IMG/VR virus record: IMGVR_UViG_3300037487_000625
Span: 1-42,265 of that record
Source: a virus
Reading direction: 5' to 3' (one strand)
DNA: 42,265 nt
Shown here: in pieces, positions 21,495-29,322 of the stretch
Layout: the number at the start of each line of letters is the position of its first letter
Position numbering within the stretch: position 1 is the stretch's first letter
The notes under the pieces: generated by a model
Told to the model about the DNA's origin: nothing
Seen by the model: only the letters and a program-made list of their open reading frames with translations
Database searches by the model: none
Translations under genes and position numbers: made by a program

Positions 21495-21610
21495 GTGTAT
21501 CTCCCAACGATGAATCCGAATGCAAAGAGGAACAACGCCCATCCGACACACGCAATAAGCGCGAACACCTGAAAGTCGCGGTCAATTTTTGGATCTGACT
21601 CGGGCAGCAT
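21491..21610 (-). CDS. 39-residue single-pass membrane peptide
   Basis: An ORF too short for usual gene calling: MLPESDPKIDRDFQVFALIA then CVGWALFLFAFGFIVGRYT. One hydrophobic helix covers residues about 14-35. GGGAG lies eight bases before the ATG, the start lies inside the previous gene's end, and the stop overlaps the next start as ATGA. This fits a real, translationally coupled gene filling what would otherwise be a gap. Confidence 0.65.
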   Translation of the reverse strand: MLPESDPKIDRDFQVFALIACVGWALFLFAFGFIVGRYT

Positions 21611-21764
21611 TGGACAATCTCCCTTCAAGTTGCTTCAACTCGGACTTCAAGTCTGCGATACGTTGTCGAATCCCTTCGATGCGATTGCGAAGTTTGGCGC
21701 GATCCACATCAGTCTGAATTCGTTCATGCCACGGGTGATCGGGTTTAGGCTTTACTGCGGTCAT
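21582..21764 (-). CDS. Small coiled-coil protein
   Basis: 60 residues from the ATG at 21764, which overlaps the previous stop as ATGA (MTAVKPKPDHPWHERIQTDV). The second half, RIEGIRQRIADLKSELKQLE, has clear heptads. The function is unknown. Confidence 0.6.
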   Translation of the reverse strand: MTAVKPKPDHPWHERIQTDVDRAKLRNRIEGIRQRIADLKSELKQLEGRLSNAARVRSKN

Positions 21765-21934
21765 TTGCGTCTCCACTCATGATCAAGAATCCTGATTGCC
21801 AACTCTGCCATCAGGCGATTGGTGAACTTGAACTTGTAGTCTCGACTCTTCTGCCGGCACAAACGGTCAAGAATGCGCTTGGTCGATTCGCTGATCGCCA
21901 CAGTTCGACGCGGACTCTTCTGCTTCATAGGCAT
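21761..21934 (-). CDS. Small basic protein, possible ribbon-helix-helix regulator
   Basis: 57 residues from the ATG at 21934 with AGGAG upstream: MPMKQKSPRRTVAISESTKR, ILDRLCRQKSRDYKFKFTNR, LMAELAIRILDHEWRRK. A short strand (RRTVAIS) followed by two helices is the ribbon-helix-helix layout. It is the first gene after its own strong promoter. Confidence 0.5.
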   Translation of the reverse strand: MPMKQKSPRRTVAISESTKRILDRLCRQKSRDYKFKFTNRLMAELAIRILDHEWRRK

Positions 21935-21953
21935 GGTCGGCTCCTGTTTGAGC

Positions 21954-21982
21954 AATGTATGACAGATGTTTTATGGTGTCAA
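21954..21982 (-). promoter_or_regulatory. Sigma70-type promoter
   Basis: TTGACA at 21982-21977 and TACATT at 21959-21954, spacer 17. Transcription would start near 21947, about 13 bases before the ATG at 21934. The first ten bases, TTGACACCAT, are identical to the promoter at 24727. Confidence 0.75.
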
Positions 21983-23643
21983 CTTGCAAGCGCGCGCGCT
22001 TCGGCGGATTTTCCGTTCTTAATTAGATCGATCATTTGACTCGCTCGCTTGCGATCAACATTCGAGGGATCGATACCCGCGCGCCGCAGTACCCAAGCCT
22101 GCTTATCGCTTGGACGCTGCATGATCGCTTCGATCAGTTGCGATGCTTTCCCTGTGTCGAGATTGTTCGTGCGGATGCCTGCGCGTTCGAGCATGACCTT
22201 TTGCTTTTCAGTTGCAGGGATATTGCGCTGCCACCACGGGACGCTCTTTGGAACGATGCCGAGTGCCTCGAATGGATCGATCTCTTGGCTCTTGAATGTG
22301 GCCTTGCCGATGATGTGTTCGCGCCTAAGAGCCTCAATCTTCTTTTGATGCTCGCGCTCTTGATGATTCAACATCTCCAACACGTCAAATTCGTCGCCAA
22401 CTCCAGCGTCCTCGCGTTGTTCTTTCTCACGTTTGGCGCGAGCAACCCCGACATCCATGCTGCCGCCAAGCACATCGCCTGCATGCACAAGCGTGTGCCG
22501 ACCTGAGTTACCAAGGAAATCAAGCGCAAGGATGTGGCTCTTGGCCGATGCAGCGATTGCGGCACTGCGCTCCTCTGCGGTTGCGAGGCCGTCAATGACG
22601 CGCGGAAGCGTTCGTGTGCCACGGCCAAGCATCTGCACATACAGCGCGCGACTCTGTGTTGGGCGCATCATTGCGATCACCTGCACACCCTTGCCGTCGT
22701 TTGCTGGATCGTCCCATCCTTCGGTGGCGACGGCGACGTTTACGAGGTACTGCAACTTGCCTTCGGAGAACTGGCGAAACAGCTCGCGGCGCACGTCGCG
22801 CGGCGTTCCACCATGCACAATCGCTGCCGCGCCTGTGTTCATGCCTGGACGATTCAACTGCTCTGCAATTCGCTCCGCGTGTTTCACCGTCGCAGCGAAT
22901 ACAAGCGTTCTGCGGTCACCGACGATCTGAACCATCGGTGAAACCATCTCAAGCAGCGATGTCTCCAACGCTGTTTCAAGATCATTCAATTGAAAGTCAG
23001 ATCCGTTCTTGCGCGCAGCGGACAGGTCAAGTTTCTCGCATTGCACGAAACGCTGACGCACAGGTACAAGCCATCCATCGCGGATGCCATCCGCAACGTC
23101 GTACTGATACGCCACGGTGTCGAACACCTGTGCGAGCGCGCGCTTGTCGAGTCGATCGGGAGTTGCTGTCACTCCGAGCAGCTTGGAATCTGAGTGCGCC
23201 ATGTAATGGTCAATGACCTTTTTGTATGACGCGCTTGGTGCGTGATGGCATTCATCCACCACGACAAGCCACGGATGATCGTTGCGGAAGCGATGCATGC
23301 GCTTGCGCTCGCTCTTACCAGCGACCTGCGTTTGAATTGAGGACACGACCACGGACGAAACCCCGTACATCGACTGCTCGTTTGAACGAAGATCGCCCAT
23401 CTCAATCGCCGCTTCAAGACCCGTCACCTGACGGATCTTGTCTGCGGCTTGCGTGATGAGTTCCTCGCGATGAGCAAGCACAATGGCCCTGCGACCCTCA
23501 CGGTTCAACGCGCGACGAATGACTTCAGAGAACACGACTGTTTTGCCAAGTCCCGTTGCAAGAACTGCGACGGTGCTTCTGTTGCTAGCGAGCTTCTCGC
23601 ATATGCCGCGCACAGCATCATTCTGATATGGACGTAGTTGCAT
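21979..23643 (-). CDS. SF2 helicase (DEAD/DEAH-box, RecQ/SSL2-like)
   Basis: A 554-residue protein. Motif Q/I: LRPYQNDAV and Walker A ATGLGKT (29-35). Motif Ia: VLAHREELI. Motif II: VVDECHH (DECH 130-133). Motif III: GVTATPDR. Motif V/VI: NVAVATEGWDDP and YVQMLGRGTR. The last ~110 residues contain two similar units (ATEKQKVMLERAGI... KASQLIEAIM and DKQAWVLRRAGID... RASQMIDLI), a repeat seen at the ends of some phage DNA-binding proteins. It likely unwinds DNA for replication or recombination, with the primase further along the operon. Confidence 0.9.
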   Translation of the reverse strand: MQLRPYQNDAVRGICEKLASNRSTVAVLATGLGKTVVFSEVIRRALNREGRRAIVLAHREELITQAADKIRQVTGLEAAIEMGDLRSNEQSMYGVSSVVVSSIQTQVAGKSERKRMHRFRNDHPWLVVVDECHHAPSASYKKVIDHYMAHSDSKLLGVTATPDRLDKRALAQVFDTVAYQYDVADGIRDGWLVPVRQRFVQCEKLDLSAARKNGSDFQLNDLETALETSLLEMVSPMVQIVGDRRTLVFAATVKHAERIAEQLNRPGMNTGAAAIVHGGTPRDVRRELFRQFSEGKLQYLVNVAVATEGWDDPANDGKGVQVIAMMRPTQSRALYVQMLGRGTRTLPRVIDGLATAEERSAAIAASAKSHILALDFLGNSGRHTLVHAGDVLGGSMDVGVARAKREKEQREDAGVGDEFDVLEMLNHQEREHQKKIEALRREHIIGKATFKSQEIDPFEALGIVPKSVPWWQRNIPATEKQKVMLERAGIRTNNLDTGKASQLIEAIMQRPSDKQAWVLRRAGIDPSNVDRKRASQMIDLIKNGKSAEARALAS

Positions 23644-23656
23644 GGTGGCTCCATGT

Positions 23657-23899
23657 TTATGAGCAGAGAGTATGCCAAGCCGACTGAACTTCCGGCGGCA
23701 AATGTTTCCAACGGTTGTATAGATCTCTCGCCGACTCCGGTGTTTCGCATGTCACACGAGCGAGGAGATTGAATCCTGCATTCAACTTCTCGTGCGACAC
23801 CCCGATGACAACCATGCGACGGACTTGATGGATTTCAAAGTTCGATGAGGTCATATCGAAATGGATATTGACCTTCGCAAGGATCGTCAAAGTACTCAT
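23657..23899 (-). CDS. Hypothetical protein
   Basis: 80 residues from the ATG at 23899, which overlaps the previous stop as ATGA (MSTLTILAKVNIHFDMTSSN). A beta-rich N-terminus is followed by LYNRWKHLPPEVQSAW. Not recognised. Confidence 0.6.
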   Translation of the reverse strand: MSTLTILAKVNIHFDMTSSNFEIHQVRRMVVIGVSHEKLNAGFNLLARVTCETPESARDLYNRWKHLPPEVQSAWHTLCS

Positions 23900-24600
23900 C
23901 GATTTGGCTTCAAACTGTTCAATCGCGCTTTGTTGACCCAGCCCGTTTGATGGCACTTCTTGCATCCTTCACCTCCACACTCAGGACATACAGCAGCAGG
24001 ACGAGCAGACATGACGTGATCACGCGCATCTCGAATGTGCTTGAGCAGCGCGCTGCCGCTTGTAAGCAGCCAAGCCTCTGCGCTCGTCTTCGACAACTGC
24101 TGCGCCATGTCGGCACACGAATCAATCGAAGTGAGAAGTTGTTTGAACAACTGTTTAACCTCGTCGATGTTGGCCTCGCCAAGAGACTTCTCCAGCGAGT
24201 TGTTTGCGCGACGTTCTGCCGCTTCGCGAATATCGCGCGCGGTTACGTTGCGATCTTCAATCTCTGCCTCTTCTAGCGCGTCACGCCAAACACCGCCGCG
24301 CTCGTCCTCATCGATTGCCGCGAGAGCTTCGGCCTGCGCCGCGTTCTCAGGTTGCGGAAGGTCTTCGGGCAACGATGCAATAGCCTCAACTGCGCTGATC
24401 AACTGCCGGCCACGGGAGGCCGTGAAGCCCCAACGTGTTTGGCAATAGTCCTCAAACGTCAGGTACTGCGCTCGGTACAAGCGATTCGATTGAATCTCCG
24501 CAAGTGCGGAGCCAACCTCCAAGAACGATTTCATGCCCTTGTTGATCAGGGTTTCAAGGTGTTCTAATCGGTGAACTTCAACTGTTGTAAGTTGACTCAT
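23896..24600 (-). CDS. Helical protein with DnaJ-like zinc finger at the C-terminus
   Basis: 234 residues from the ATG at 24600 (MSQLTTVEVHRLEHLETLIN). LETLINKGMKSFLEVGSALA, then FEDYCQTRWGFTASRGRQLI, is a common pattern in phage and plasmid proteins with a DNA-binding helical domain (DUF3102 or ParB-like). The middle is a charged coil. The end, CPECGGEGCKKCHQTGW, is a CxxCxGxGCxxCxxxG zinc motif. It is the first gene downstream of its own promoter and leader. Confidence 0.65.
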   Translation of the reverse strand: MSQLTTVEVHRLEHLETLINKGMKSFLEVGSALAEIQSNRLYRAQYLTFEDYCQTRWGFTASRGRQLISAVEAIASLPEDLPQPENAAQAEALAAIDEDERGGVWRDALEEAEIEDRNVTARDIREAAERRANNSLEKSLGEANIDEVKQLFKQLLTSIDSCADMAQQLSKTSAEAWLLTSGSALLKHIRDARDHVMSARPAAVCPECGGEGCKKCHQTGWVNKARLNSLKPNR

Positions 24601-24614
24601 TGGTTTGTCTCTGT

Positions 24615-24660
24615 GAAAACAAACAACCCCGCAGCGCAAGGCCACAGGGTCGCTAAGGGG
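24615..24660 (-). terminator. Leader hairpin with T-run, possible attenuator
   Basis: CCCC (24627-24630) pairs with GGGG (24657-24660), and AGCG (24633-24636) with CGCT (24651-24654). Reading leftward it is followed by TTGTTTGTTTTC. It lies between the promoter at 24700-24727 and the start codon at 24600, so it could end transcription before the gene. A second small inverted repeat, GGATC/GATCC at 24674-24689, sits near the transcription start. Confidence 0.5.
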
Positions 24661-24699
24661 AAAAGATCAGTTGGGATCACTACAGATCCGAGGAGCGAG

Positions 24700-24727
24700 A
24701 TTGTAGTCGCAAGGTGCATGGTGTCAA
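24700..24727 (-). promoter_or_regulatory. Sigma70-type promoter
   Basis: TTGACA at 24727-24722 and TACAAT at 24705-24700, spacer 16. It drives the gene starting at 24600 and the operon beyond. The sequence TTGACACCAT is shared with the promoter at 21982. Confidence 0.78.
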
Positions 24728-24731
24728 ACAA

Positions 24732-24761
24732 GGGGGCCAAGGTCTTGCGACCCTGACCCCC
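24732..24761 (-). terminator. Terminator after the Bet-like gene
   Basis: GGGGG (24732-24736) pairs with CCCCC (24757-24761) and GGTC (24741-24744) with GACC (24749-24752) around TTGC, with two mismatched positions between. On the minus strand it is followed by TTGTTTG, which runs into the -35 box of the next promoter. It would separate the Exo/Bet unit from the next transcription unit. Confidence 0.6.
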
Positions 24762-24774
24762 CGAAAGGTAGAAA

Positions 24775-25668
24775 TCAAGCAGTTGTGTCCGTCGTCTCAG
24801 TTGCGGTCTTTCGACTGCGTTGCGCCTTGATCCACGACTGGATGCGCGACAACCATTCTGACGGCCACGATGTCATGTCATCTCCGCCATTCAACCCCGC
24901 CTTCGTCATTGTCGCCTTGAGATCCTCAATCGTCAATCCCTTGGCTGCAAGTGCTTTCGCGACAGATTTCGCTTCGGCTGATGTAATCACGCGCACGGCG
25001 GTAATCACGGCAGGATTGACTTCTGCGGCCTCGGAGCGAATAGCCTCCTCCTCGGCCTGATCGACAGCGGGATCGCCTTGACGGTATTCCTGCTGCGGCG
25101 CGTGAAACGCTGGAGCGTCGGCCTGCGACATTTCCTCGGGGCTGTAGAGGCCGGACAGTTCCGCAGGGAACGCCTTGCGCAGCGCGAGCATCTCTGCGCA
25201 CTTCGCGAGCATGAGAGCAGGCATCTTGGGCCATTGACCTGTAGGCGCGCCCTCTTTGTTCCGTTGGCAATACTCGCCCCACAGCGCAACAGCATAAAGC
25301 GGTTGGACGAAGCCCCTCCGCGCGACTCCCACGCGAGCAGCCACGGGAGGGGTCTTCGCCAACCACACGTCCTTCCACACGCCGTCGTCGCCGCACCAGT
25401 ATGGGCCGTCCTGCCCCGCGTACTCGCCGCTTCGCTGCGCCACGAGCCGCGCGCCGTCAATGCTGACTTGGGTCTGCATGACTTCGCGACGTTCGCGAGA
25501 GTCCCACCTCTTGATGGCGAATATCTGACGGGCGAACGGATCAAGTCCTGTGCGGTTACAGATGGCGACAAACAGTTCAAGTTCGTCGTTGGAAGCACCC
25601 TTGGCGATTGTACGCGCGATCAGGCCCACCTTATCGCTGTCAAGTTGTCGAATGGCAAGTTGCGTCAT
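24775..25668 (-). CDS. bet: Single-strand annealing protein, RecT/Bet family
   Basis: 297 residues from the ATG at 25668, which overlaps the exonuclease stop as TAATG ([20 protein letters not shown]). The Bet pattern is clear: [14 protein letters not shown] near 41-54, [36 protein letters not shown], then [20 protein letters not shown] and [11 protein letters not shown]. The C-terminal third is an acidic linker and a small helical domain. It anneals complementary strands after the neighbouring exonuclease resects DNA, as in lambda Red. Confidence 0.93.
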   Translation of the reverse strand: MTQLAIRQLDSDKVGLIARTIAKGASNDELELFVAICNRTGLDPFARQIFAIKRWDSRERREVMQTQVSIDGARLVAQRSGEYAGQDGPYWCGDDGVWKDVWLAKTPPVAARVGVARRGFVQPLYAVALWGEYCQRNKEGAPTGQWPKMPALMLAKCAEMLALRKAFPAELSGLYSPEEMSQADAPAFHAPQQEYRQGDPAVDQAEEEAIRSEAAEVNPAVITAVRVITSAEAKSVAKALAAKGLTIEDLKATMTKAGLNGGDDMTSWPSEWLSRIQSWIKAQRSRKTATETTDTTA

Positions 25669-26489
25669 TAGAGCGTCTCCTCTTCTTTGGCGACCTTCCA
25701 ACGCGGAAGCGAAATTGTCTCAATCAACTCCGTGTACGCCGGCCAGTTGTCGCGCGCGATGCAATCGATGAGTACGGGAATCGCACGAGCAATTTGCGTA
25801 GCTCCCTCAGTGATCGCGTCGTGGTCAAGTTGGTAGCAGGCGACTGCAAATGGCATCTCCTTCTCAACGGCAATGAACACCATGCCCTCGACATCGAACC
25901 CAGCGCGCTTCATCGCCGCCATGTACCAAGCAGCTTGTATGTGATATGAGAAGTTGGCAACCGATTTTGTGAAACCCGCGCGACTTGCGTCGGTAGTGGA
26001 CTTCAAATCAACGATGCAGCGTTGTTCGATGTTGTAGCCGTCAATGCGCGCCTTGCAGGGGATCGTTCCATTCGGCCAATCCGCCTTCCAAAAGACGCTC
26101 AACTCGCGCTCAGTCAAGCCGCCGATGAGGTCGCGAGCAGTCGTGTGCTCCTCGACCGCCTGAGCCATCGAAGTCGCAGCACCGTAGTCCGCAGCGGTCA
26201 GAACCGTCTTACCGCCGCTCGACTCAACAAATTCCGCCCACGCCGCCTTACCCGCAGTCGTTCGACGGTCAACGTCAGGAGCGACCACGAAATCCTCGTG
26301 GAAACGCTTTGGCTCCAACACGCATGCATGGAATGCCTCGCCGAGCGCGAACGCTGACGATTGCTTCGGGAAACGATCCATCACCCGCAAGTGTGCTGGA
26401 CTGCGCATGAACTCCTTCAACCGCGATGCCGATGCGGCAACAACGGCGTGATAAGCATGCGACGGCATATCTCGCTTGACTTCTACCAT
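25668..26489 (-). CDS. RecE-like exonuclease (PD-(D/E)XK, DUF3799)
   Basis: 273 residues from the ATG at 26489, with AAAGGAAA upstream; the longer frame to 26540 runs through a leader hairpin. Features: [14 protein letters not shown] near 47-60, [16 protein letters not shown] (Asp150), [10 protein letters not shown] (Asp161, Lys163), then [18 protein letters not shown]. This is the RecE C-terminal/YqaJ-like nuclease pattern. It degrades one strand of double-stranded DNA ends and feeds Bet. Confidence 0.9.
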   Translation of the reverse strand: MVEVKRDMPSHAYHAVVAASASRLKEFMRSPAHLRVMDRFPKQSSAFALGEAFHACVLEPKRFHEDFVVAPDVDRRTTAGKAAWAEFVESSGGKTVLTAADYGAATSMAQAVEEHTTARDLIGGLTERELSVFWKADWPNGTIPCKARIDGYNIEQRCIVDLKSTTDASRAGFTKSVANFSYHIQAAWYMAAMKRAGFDVEGMVFIAVEKEMPFAVACYQLDHDAITEGATQIARAIPVLIDCIARDNWPAYTELIETISLPRWKVAKEEETL

Positions 26490-26509
26490 GTCAAATTTCC
26501 TTTGAAAGC

Positions 26510-26559
26510 CCCCCTGCTGCCGCCAAGTCGGAGCCACCACATCGGCGGCAGCAAGGGGG
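26510..26559 (-). promoter_or_regulatory. Strong hairpin in the exonuclease mRNA leader
   Basis: The arms 26510-26524 and 26544-26559 are complementary over 15 pairs with one bulged A (GCTGCCGCC against GGCGGCAGC plus a five-pair G/C outer stem), with a 19-base loop. It lies between the promoter and the ribosome binding site. The T-run after it is short (CTTTC), so control by attenuation, RNA stability or protein binding is as likely as simple termination. Confidence 0.6.
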
Positions 26560-26589
26560 AAGGGTGTTCGGTTGTGTGGTGGCGCAACT

Positions 26590-26618
26590 ACTCTATCGGC
26601 AAGTTAGAGGGTTGTCAA
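26590..26618 (-). promoter_or_regulatory. Sigma70-type promoter of the Exo/Bet operon
   Basis: TTGACA at 26618-26613 and TAGAGT at 26595-26590, spacer 17. Transcription should begin near 26583, giving a leader of about 90 bases that contains the hairpin at 26510-26559. The -35 box touches the palindrome at 26618-26637. Confidence 0.78.
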
Positions 26619-26637
26619 TCGCAAGTTTTCTTGCGAT
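26618..26637. promoter_or_regulatory. Palindromic operator adjoining the Exo/Bet promoter
   Basis: Eight-base arms ATCGCAAG and CTTGCGAT around TTTT (AAAA on the other strand), perfect. It abuts the -35 TTGACA. The same element stands at 11326-11347 ahead of the late operon. It may bind a common repressor or activator. Confidence 0.72.
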
Positions 26638-27068
26638 CAGCCAATCATCGTCTGCGCAAACCACGCTTTGATCCGATCGGTCAACTTGCGATGTCGGCCC
26701 TTGGCTGCCCCCCACTTGCCAAGCGGACACTTCTGCTCGGGCATCGTCAGCTTGACCGTGAGCCGCGCGCGCTGCGAAACACCACACCCACACGACGAAC
26801 AGAAGCCGATTTCATCAGGGATTTTATCCGTGACCATGCGCCTCGGACACGCAATGCAAGCGGCCTTGCGCTCTTCAAATACCTCGTCAGTTACGGGGCC
26901 ATACAACTGCAACGACGCTTCTGCCGTCAAGTACTTCTTGACATTCGCAACGGAAACGTCGCGCTCAGGAATGGGCGCGTTGTTCGTCTCCGCAGGCTTG
27001 ATGACTTTGGAGGTCGGCATCTGATCCGTGTTGTAACTCTTGCCGCGTCGGAAATAGAGAGGGTTCAT
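26637..27068 (-). CDS. Cys-cluster (zinc or iron-sulfur) small protein
   Basis: 143 residues from the ATG at 27068, which overlaps the previous stop as ATGA (MNPLYFRRGKSYNTDQMPTS). The C-terminal part has CIACPRRM, CSSCGCGVSQRAR and MPEQKCPLGKWG: six cysteines in the C-x2-C ... C-x2-C-x-C ... C-P-x-G-K-W pattern found in small phage proteins. The role is unknown. It is the last gene of the late run, and its stop coincides with the edge of the operator palindrome. Confidence 0.65.
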   Translation of the reverse strand: MNPLYFRRGKSYNTDQMPTSKVIKPAETNNAPIPERDVSVANVKKYLTAEASLQLYGPVTDEVFEERKAACIACPRRMVTDKIPDEIGFCSSCGCGVSQRARLTVKLTMPEQKCPLGKWGAAKGRHRKLTDRIKAWFAQTMIG

Positions 27069-29092
27069 GTAGGCTCCTGGCACTCCATCGTGTGACCAAT
27101 GCAGGCAATCTGCTCTGGTGTTGTAAACACATCAGCGGCGCAATCTGTTCGCGCTGGACACGGATTCGACGGGCCATCTTCCGGACAGCCATACGTCGTA
27201 CCACCGTAAGCGCATTCTGTGTACACAGTGCATCCGCCCGAACAGCATAGATCGGAGATCGTGTACTTGGGGTTTAACGGATCCGCAGGCTCAATGATTT
27301 CATTGCACATTGCCGCCGGCGGCTGATGACCACGATCAACTGCAGGCCACGCATTGAACGATGGAAGCGCGGGAGTTTCGGTGCGACATGCGAATGGAAT
27401 CTCGTCCTCCCACGAGTCGCGTGAACGTCTCGCCTCTGTCAGGAACGAATCGACGGTGTACAAGCAAATGTACGTTTGCTCTGCCTCGCAAACTCCAAGG
27501 CTCGCGTTGTACGTCAAATCGTTCTTGACGTAGTACTGGCTGTACACGAAGCGAACTCCCTCGCACTCAGGGAAGATTGAGAACTTGCGGCAGACTTGAG
27601 GTGGATCGCATCCTGCAACTGGAGCAGCTCCACATTGAGTACACGGACCTGCGCAGACATCGCAATACACCGCTGTTGGACAAACGGCAGAGCATGGAGT
27701 GCAAATCGGATTTGGTCGTGGTTCTCCACGGAACGCCAACAACGGCGAAGAAAGAATTTCGGGGCCACCAATACCCTCGTTGCGTCCATATCCCGCAGCG
27801 ATTGCGTCCAATTCTGAAAGTCCTGTTCCCGCACCAGCATTCCATCCTGCCCATTGCCAGCCACCAGGAATCCCACGGAAATACACCCATTGACGCTCTC
27901 GCCAATAGTTGTAGTCATCTTGATTTGCAGGATTGCCAGGATAGTTCTTCATGCACACGGCTTGAAGATCTGCCTGATCAACAAACACGTCATCCTTATG
28001 AAGGTACGGACGATTCGTAACACCAACAGTCGGATCGCAGAATCGCTTGCGGAATGGCCCAAGCGTGTGCATGTCTTCCACGTCTTCAATGCACAGGTTG
28101 TATCCAGCGGTTGGGAATCGCGCGTGAAGATCGATGAATGCCTGACGCTGCTCAGGTCGCCAGTCCTTGATGCCGATGTATCCGGCATCAGCAAGCTTGC
28201 GAAGAGTTTCCTGATTCGTCGGCTGTCCCTTGACACCGATCTCAATCATCAGTTGGTTGTACTCGTCCGCCTCAATCACGCCGTTTGACAGCGCGTCATC
28301 TAGATCGCATTGGTACAGCGGAATTCCACTGCAAGCGAAGATCCACCACTTCGGGACAAGATCGTCGGTCTGAAATGGAACACCGCTACAGTTCGATCCC
28401 GATGTGCTGACCGTGCAGCCTGGAACGCGAATACGAACGCCTGTCGGACAATCCGCGATCTTCCACCAACGCTCGTAGAACACCAAGCACAAGAACTGGT
28501 CATACAGTCGAGCCTTGAACGGAAGAGGAGATTGCGATAGCGGCTGTCCATCCTTGTGGCACGTCATATCGATGAACCACAGAGTTTCAGCGTTGTTCTT
28601 CAGATCGTCCTTGCGCGAGTTTGAGAGGCCACCTCGGTTTGTGCCAAACCATGTATTGCACAAGCACGGCGGATCACCTGGCGGTGGAGGGAACACCGTG
28701 TAGCAGCATTGATCCGAATCGTACTCAGGATGGCAGCACGGGTTCTTGCAGGCTTCGCCCTGCATGAAAATGTTGTCGTATGTAGGCAACTCAATCAGAT
28801 TCACAGGCTGATCGAATTCCGCATATCGAAACACGAAGCGACATTCTGCAAACTTGTAAATCGATTGAACTGGAGGCATCAAAGCTTGCGATTGTGAGTA
28901 GCACACTTCGCAATCGGGATCGCCAGGAATCACGGATGCCTGCACATAGTGCTGCTGCACGTTGTAACCCGGCCTGCCATTCCACAGCACGAGCGTATCT
29001 GCGTGATGGCAACAGCCGTCTTCGATTTCCGTGCCAACAATGCAGTCACGAATACAGCGCGGACCACAGCAGCACGATCTAGAAAGCGTCAT
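27065..29092 (-). CDS. Large cysteine-rich virion-region protein
   Basis: 675 residues with about 50 cysteines by my count, often paired (SCCCGP near the start, GCC, PCC, QCC, LCC). It also has many Pro, Trp and Tyr. CxxC groups cluster near 460-520 (ICTPCSAVCPTAVYCDVCAG, PCTQCGAAPVAGC) and at the end. There is no signal peptide at the N-terminus. No family is recognised. It lies at the end of the fibre region and is coupled to both neighbours, so it may be a virion component stabilised by disulfides or metals. Confidence 0.75.
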   Translation of the reverse strand: MTLSRSCCCGPRCIRDCIVGTEIEDGCCHHADTLVLWNGRPGYNVQQHYVQASVIPGDPDCEVCYSQSQALMPPVQSIYKFAECRFVFRYAEFDQPVNLIELPTYDNIFMQGEACKNPCCHPEYDSDQCCYTVFPPPPGDPPCLCNTWFGTNRGGLSNSRKDDLKNNAETLWFIDMTCHKDGQPLSQSPLPFKARLYDQFLCLVFYERWWKIADCPTGVRIRVPGCTVSTSGSNCSGVPFQTDDLVPKWWIFACSGIPLYQCDLDDALSNGVIEADEYNQLMIEIGVKGQPTNQETLRKLADAGYIGIKDWRPEQRQAFIDLHARFPTAGYNLCIEDVEDMHTLGPFRKRFCDPTVGVTNRPYLHKDDVFVDQADLQAVCMKNYPGNPANQDDYNYWRERQWVYFRGIPGGWQWAGWNAGAGTGLSELDAIAAGYGRNEGIGGPEILSSPLLAFRGEPRPNPICTPCSAVCPTAVYCDVCAGPCTQCGAAPVAGCDPPQVCRKFSIFPECEGVRFVYSQYYVKNDLTYNASLGVCEAEQTYICLYTVDSFLTEARRSRDSWEDEIPFACRTETPALPSFNAWPAVDRGHQPPAAMCNEIIEPADPLNPKYTISDLCCSGGCTVYTECAYGGTTYGCPEDGPSNPCPARTDCAADVFTTPEQIACIGHTMECQEPT

Positions 29093-29322
29093 TCGTCCTC
29101 GTCCTCTTCTTCTGTAGCGGTTTCTTGATCTTCAGACGATTTCATCACCATCGCGTTGCACAGCATGGCGTTACCTATCTGATGCCGCCAAAATTGAGTG
29201 CTTCGCTTACGCTGCGTAGTCCAAAGAATTACGACGGCATCCGCCCCCGCCTCCTCAATGAGGAGGCGCGCAGCTCGTTCTGCTGCGTACAGGGGCGTGA
29301 TGTCATCGCGTGGAGTAGGCAT
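29089..29322 (-). CDS. Small hypothetical protein
   Basis: 77 residues from the ATG at 29322 (TGATG overlap), MPTPRDDITPLYAAERAARL onward, with a very acidic tail (ATEEEDEDE). It overlaps the Cys-rich gene start as ATGA. Not recognised. Confidence 0.6.
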   Translation of the reverse strand: MPTPRDDITPLYAAERAARLLIEEAGADAVVILWTTQRKRSTQFWRHQIGNAMLCNAMVMKSSEDQETATEEEDEDE

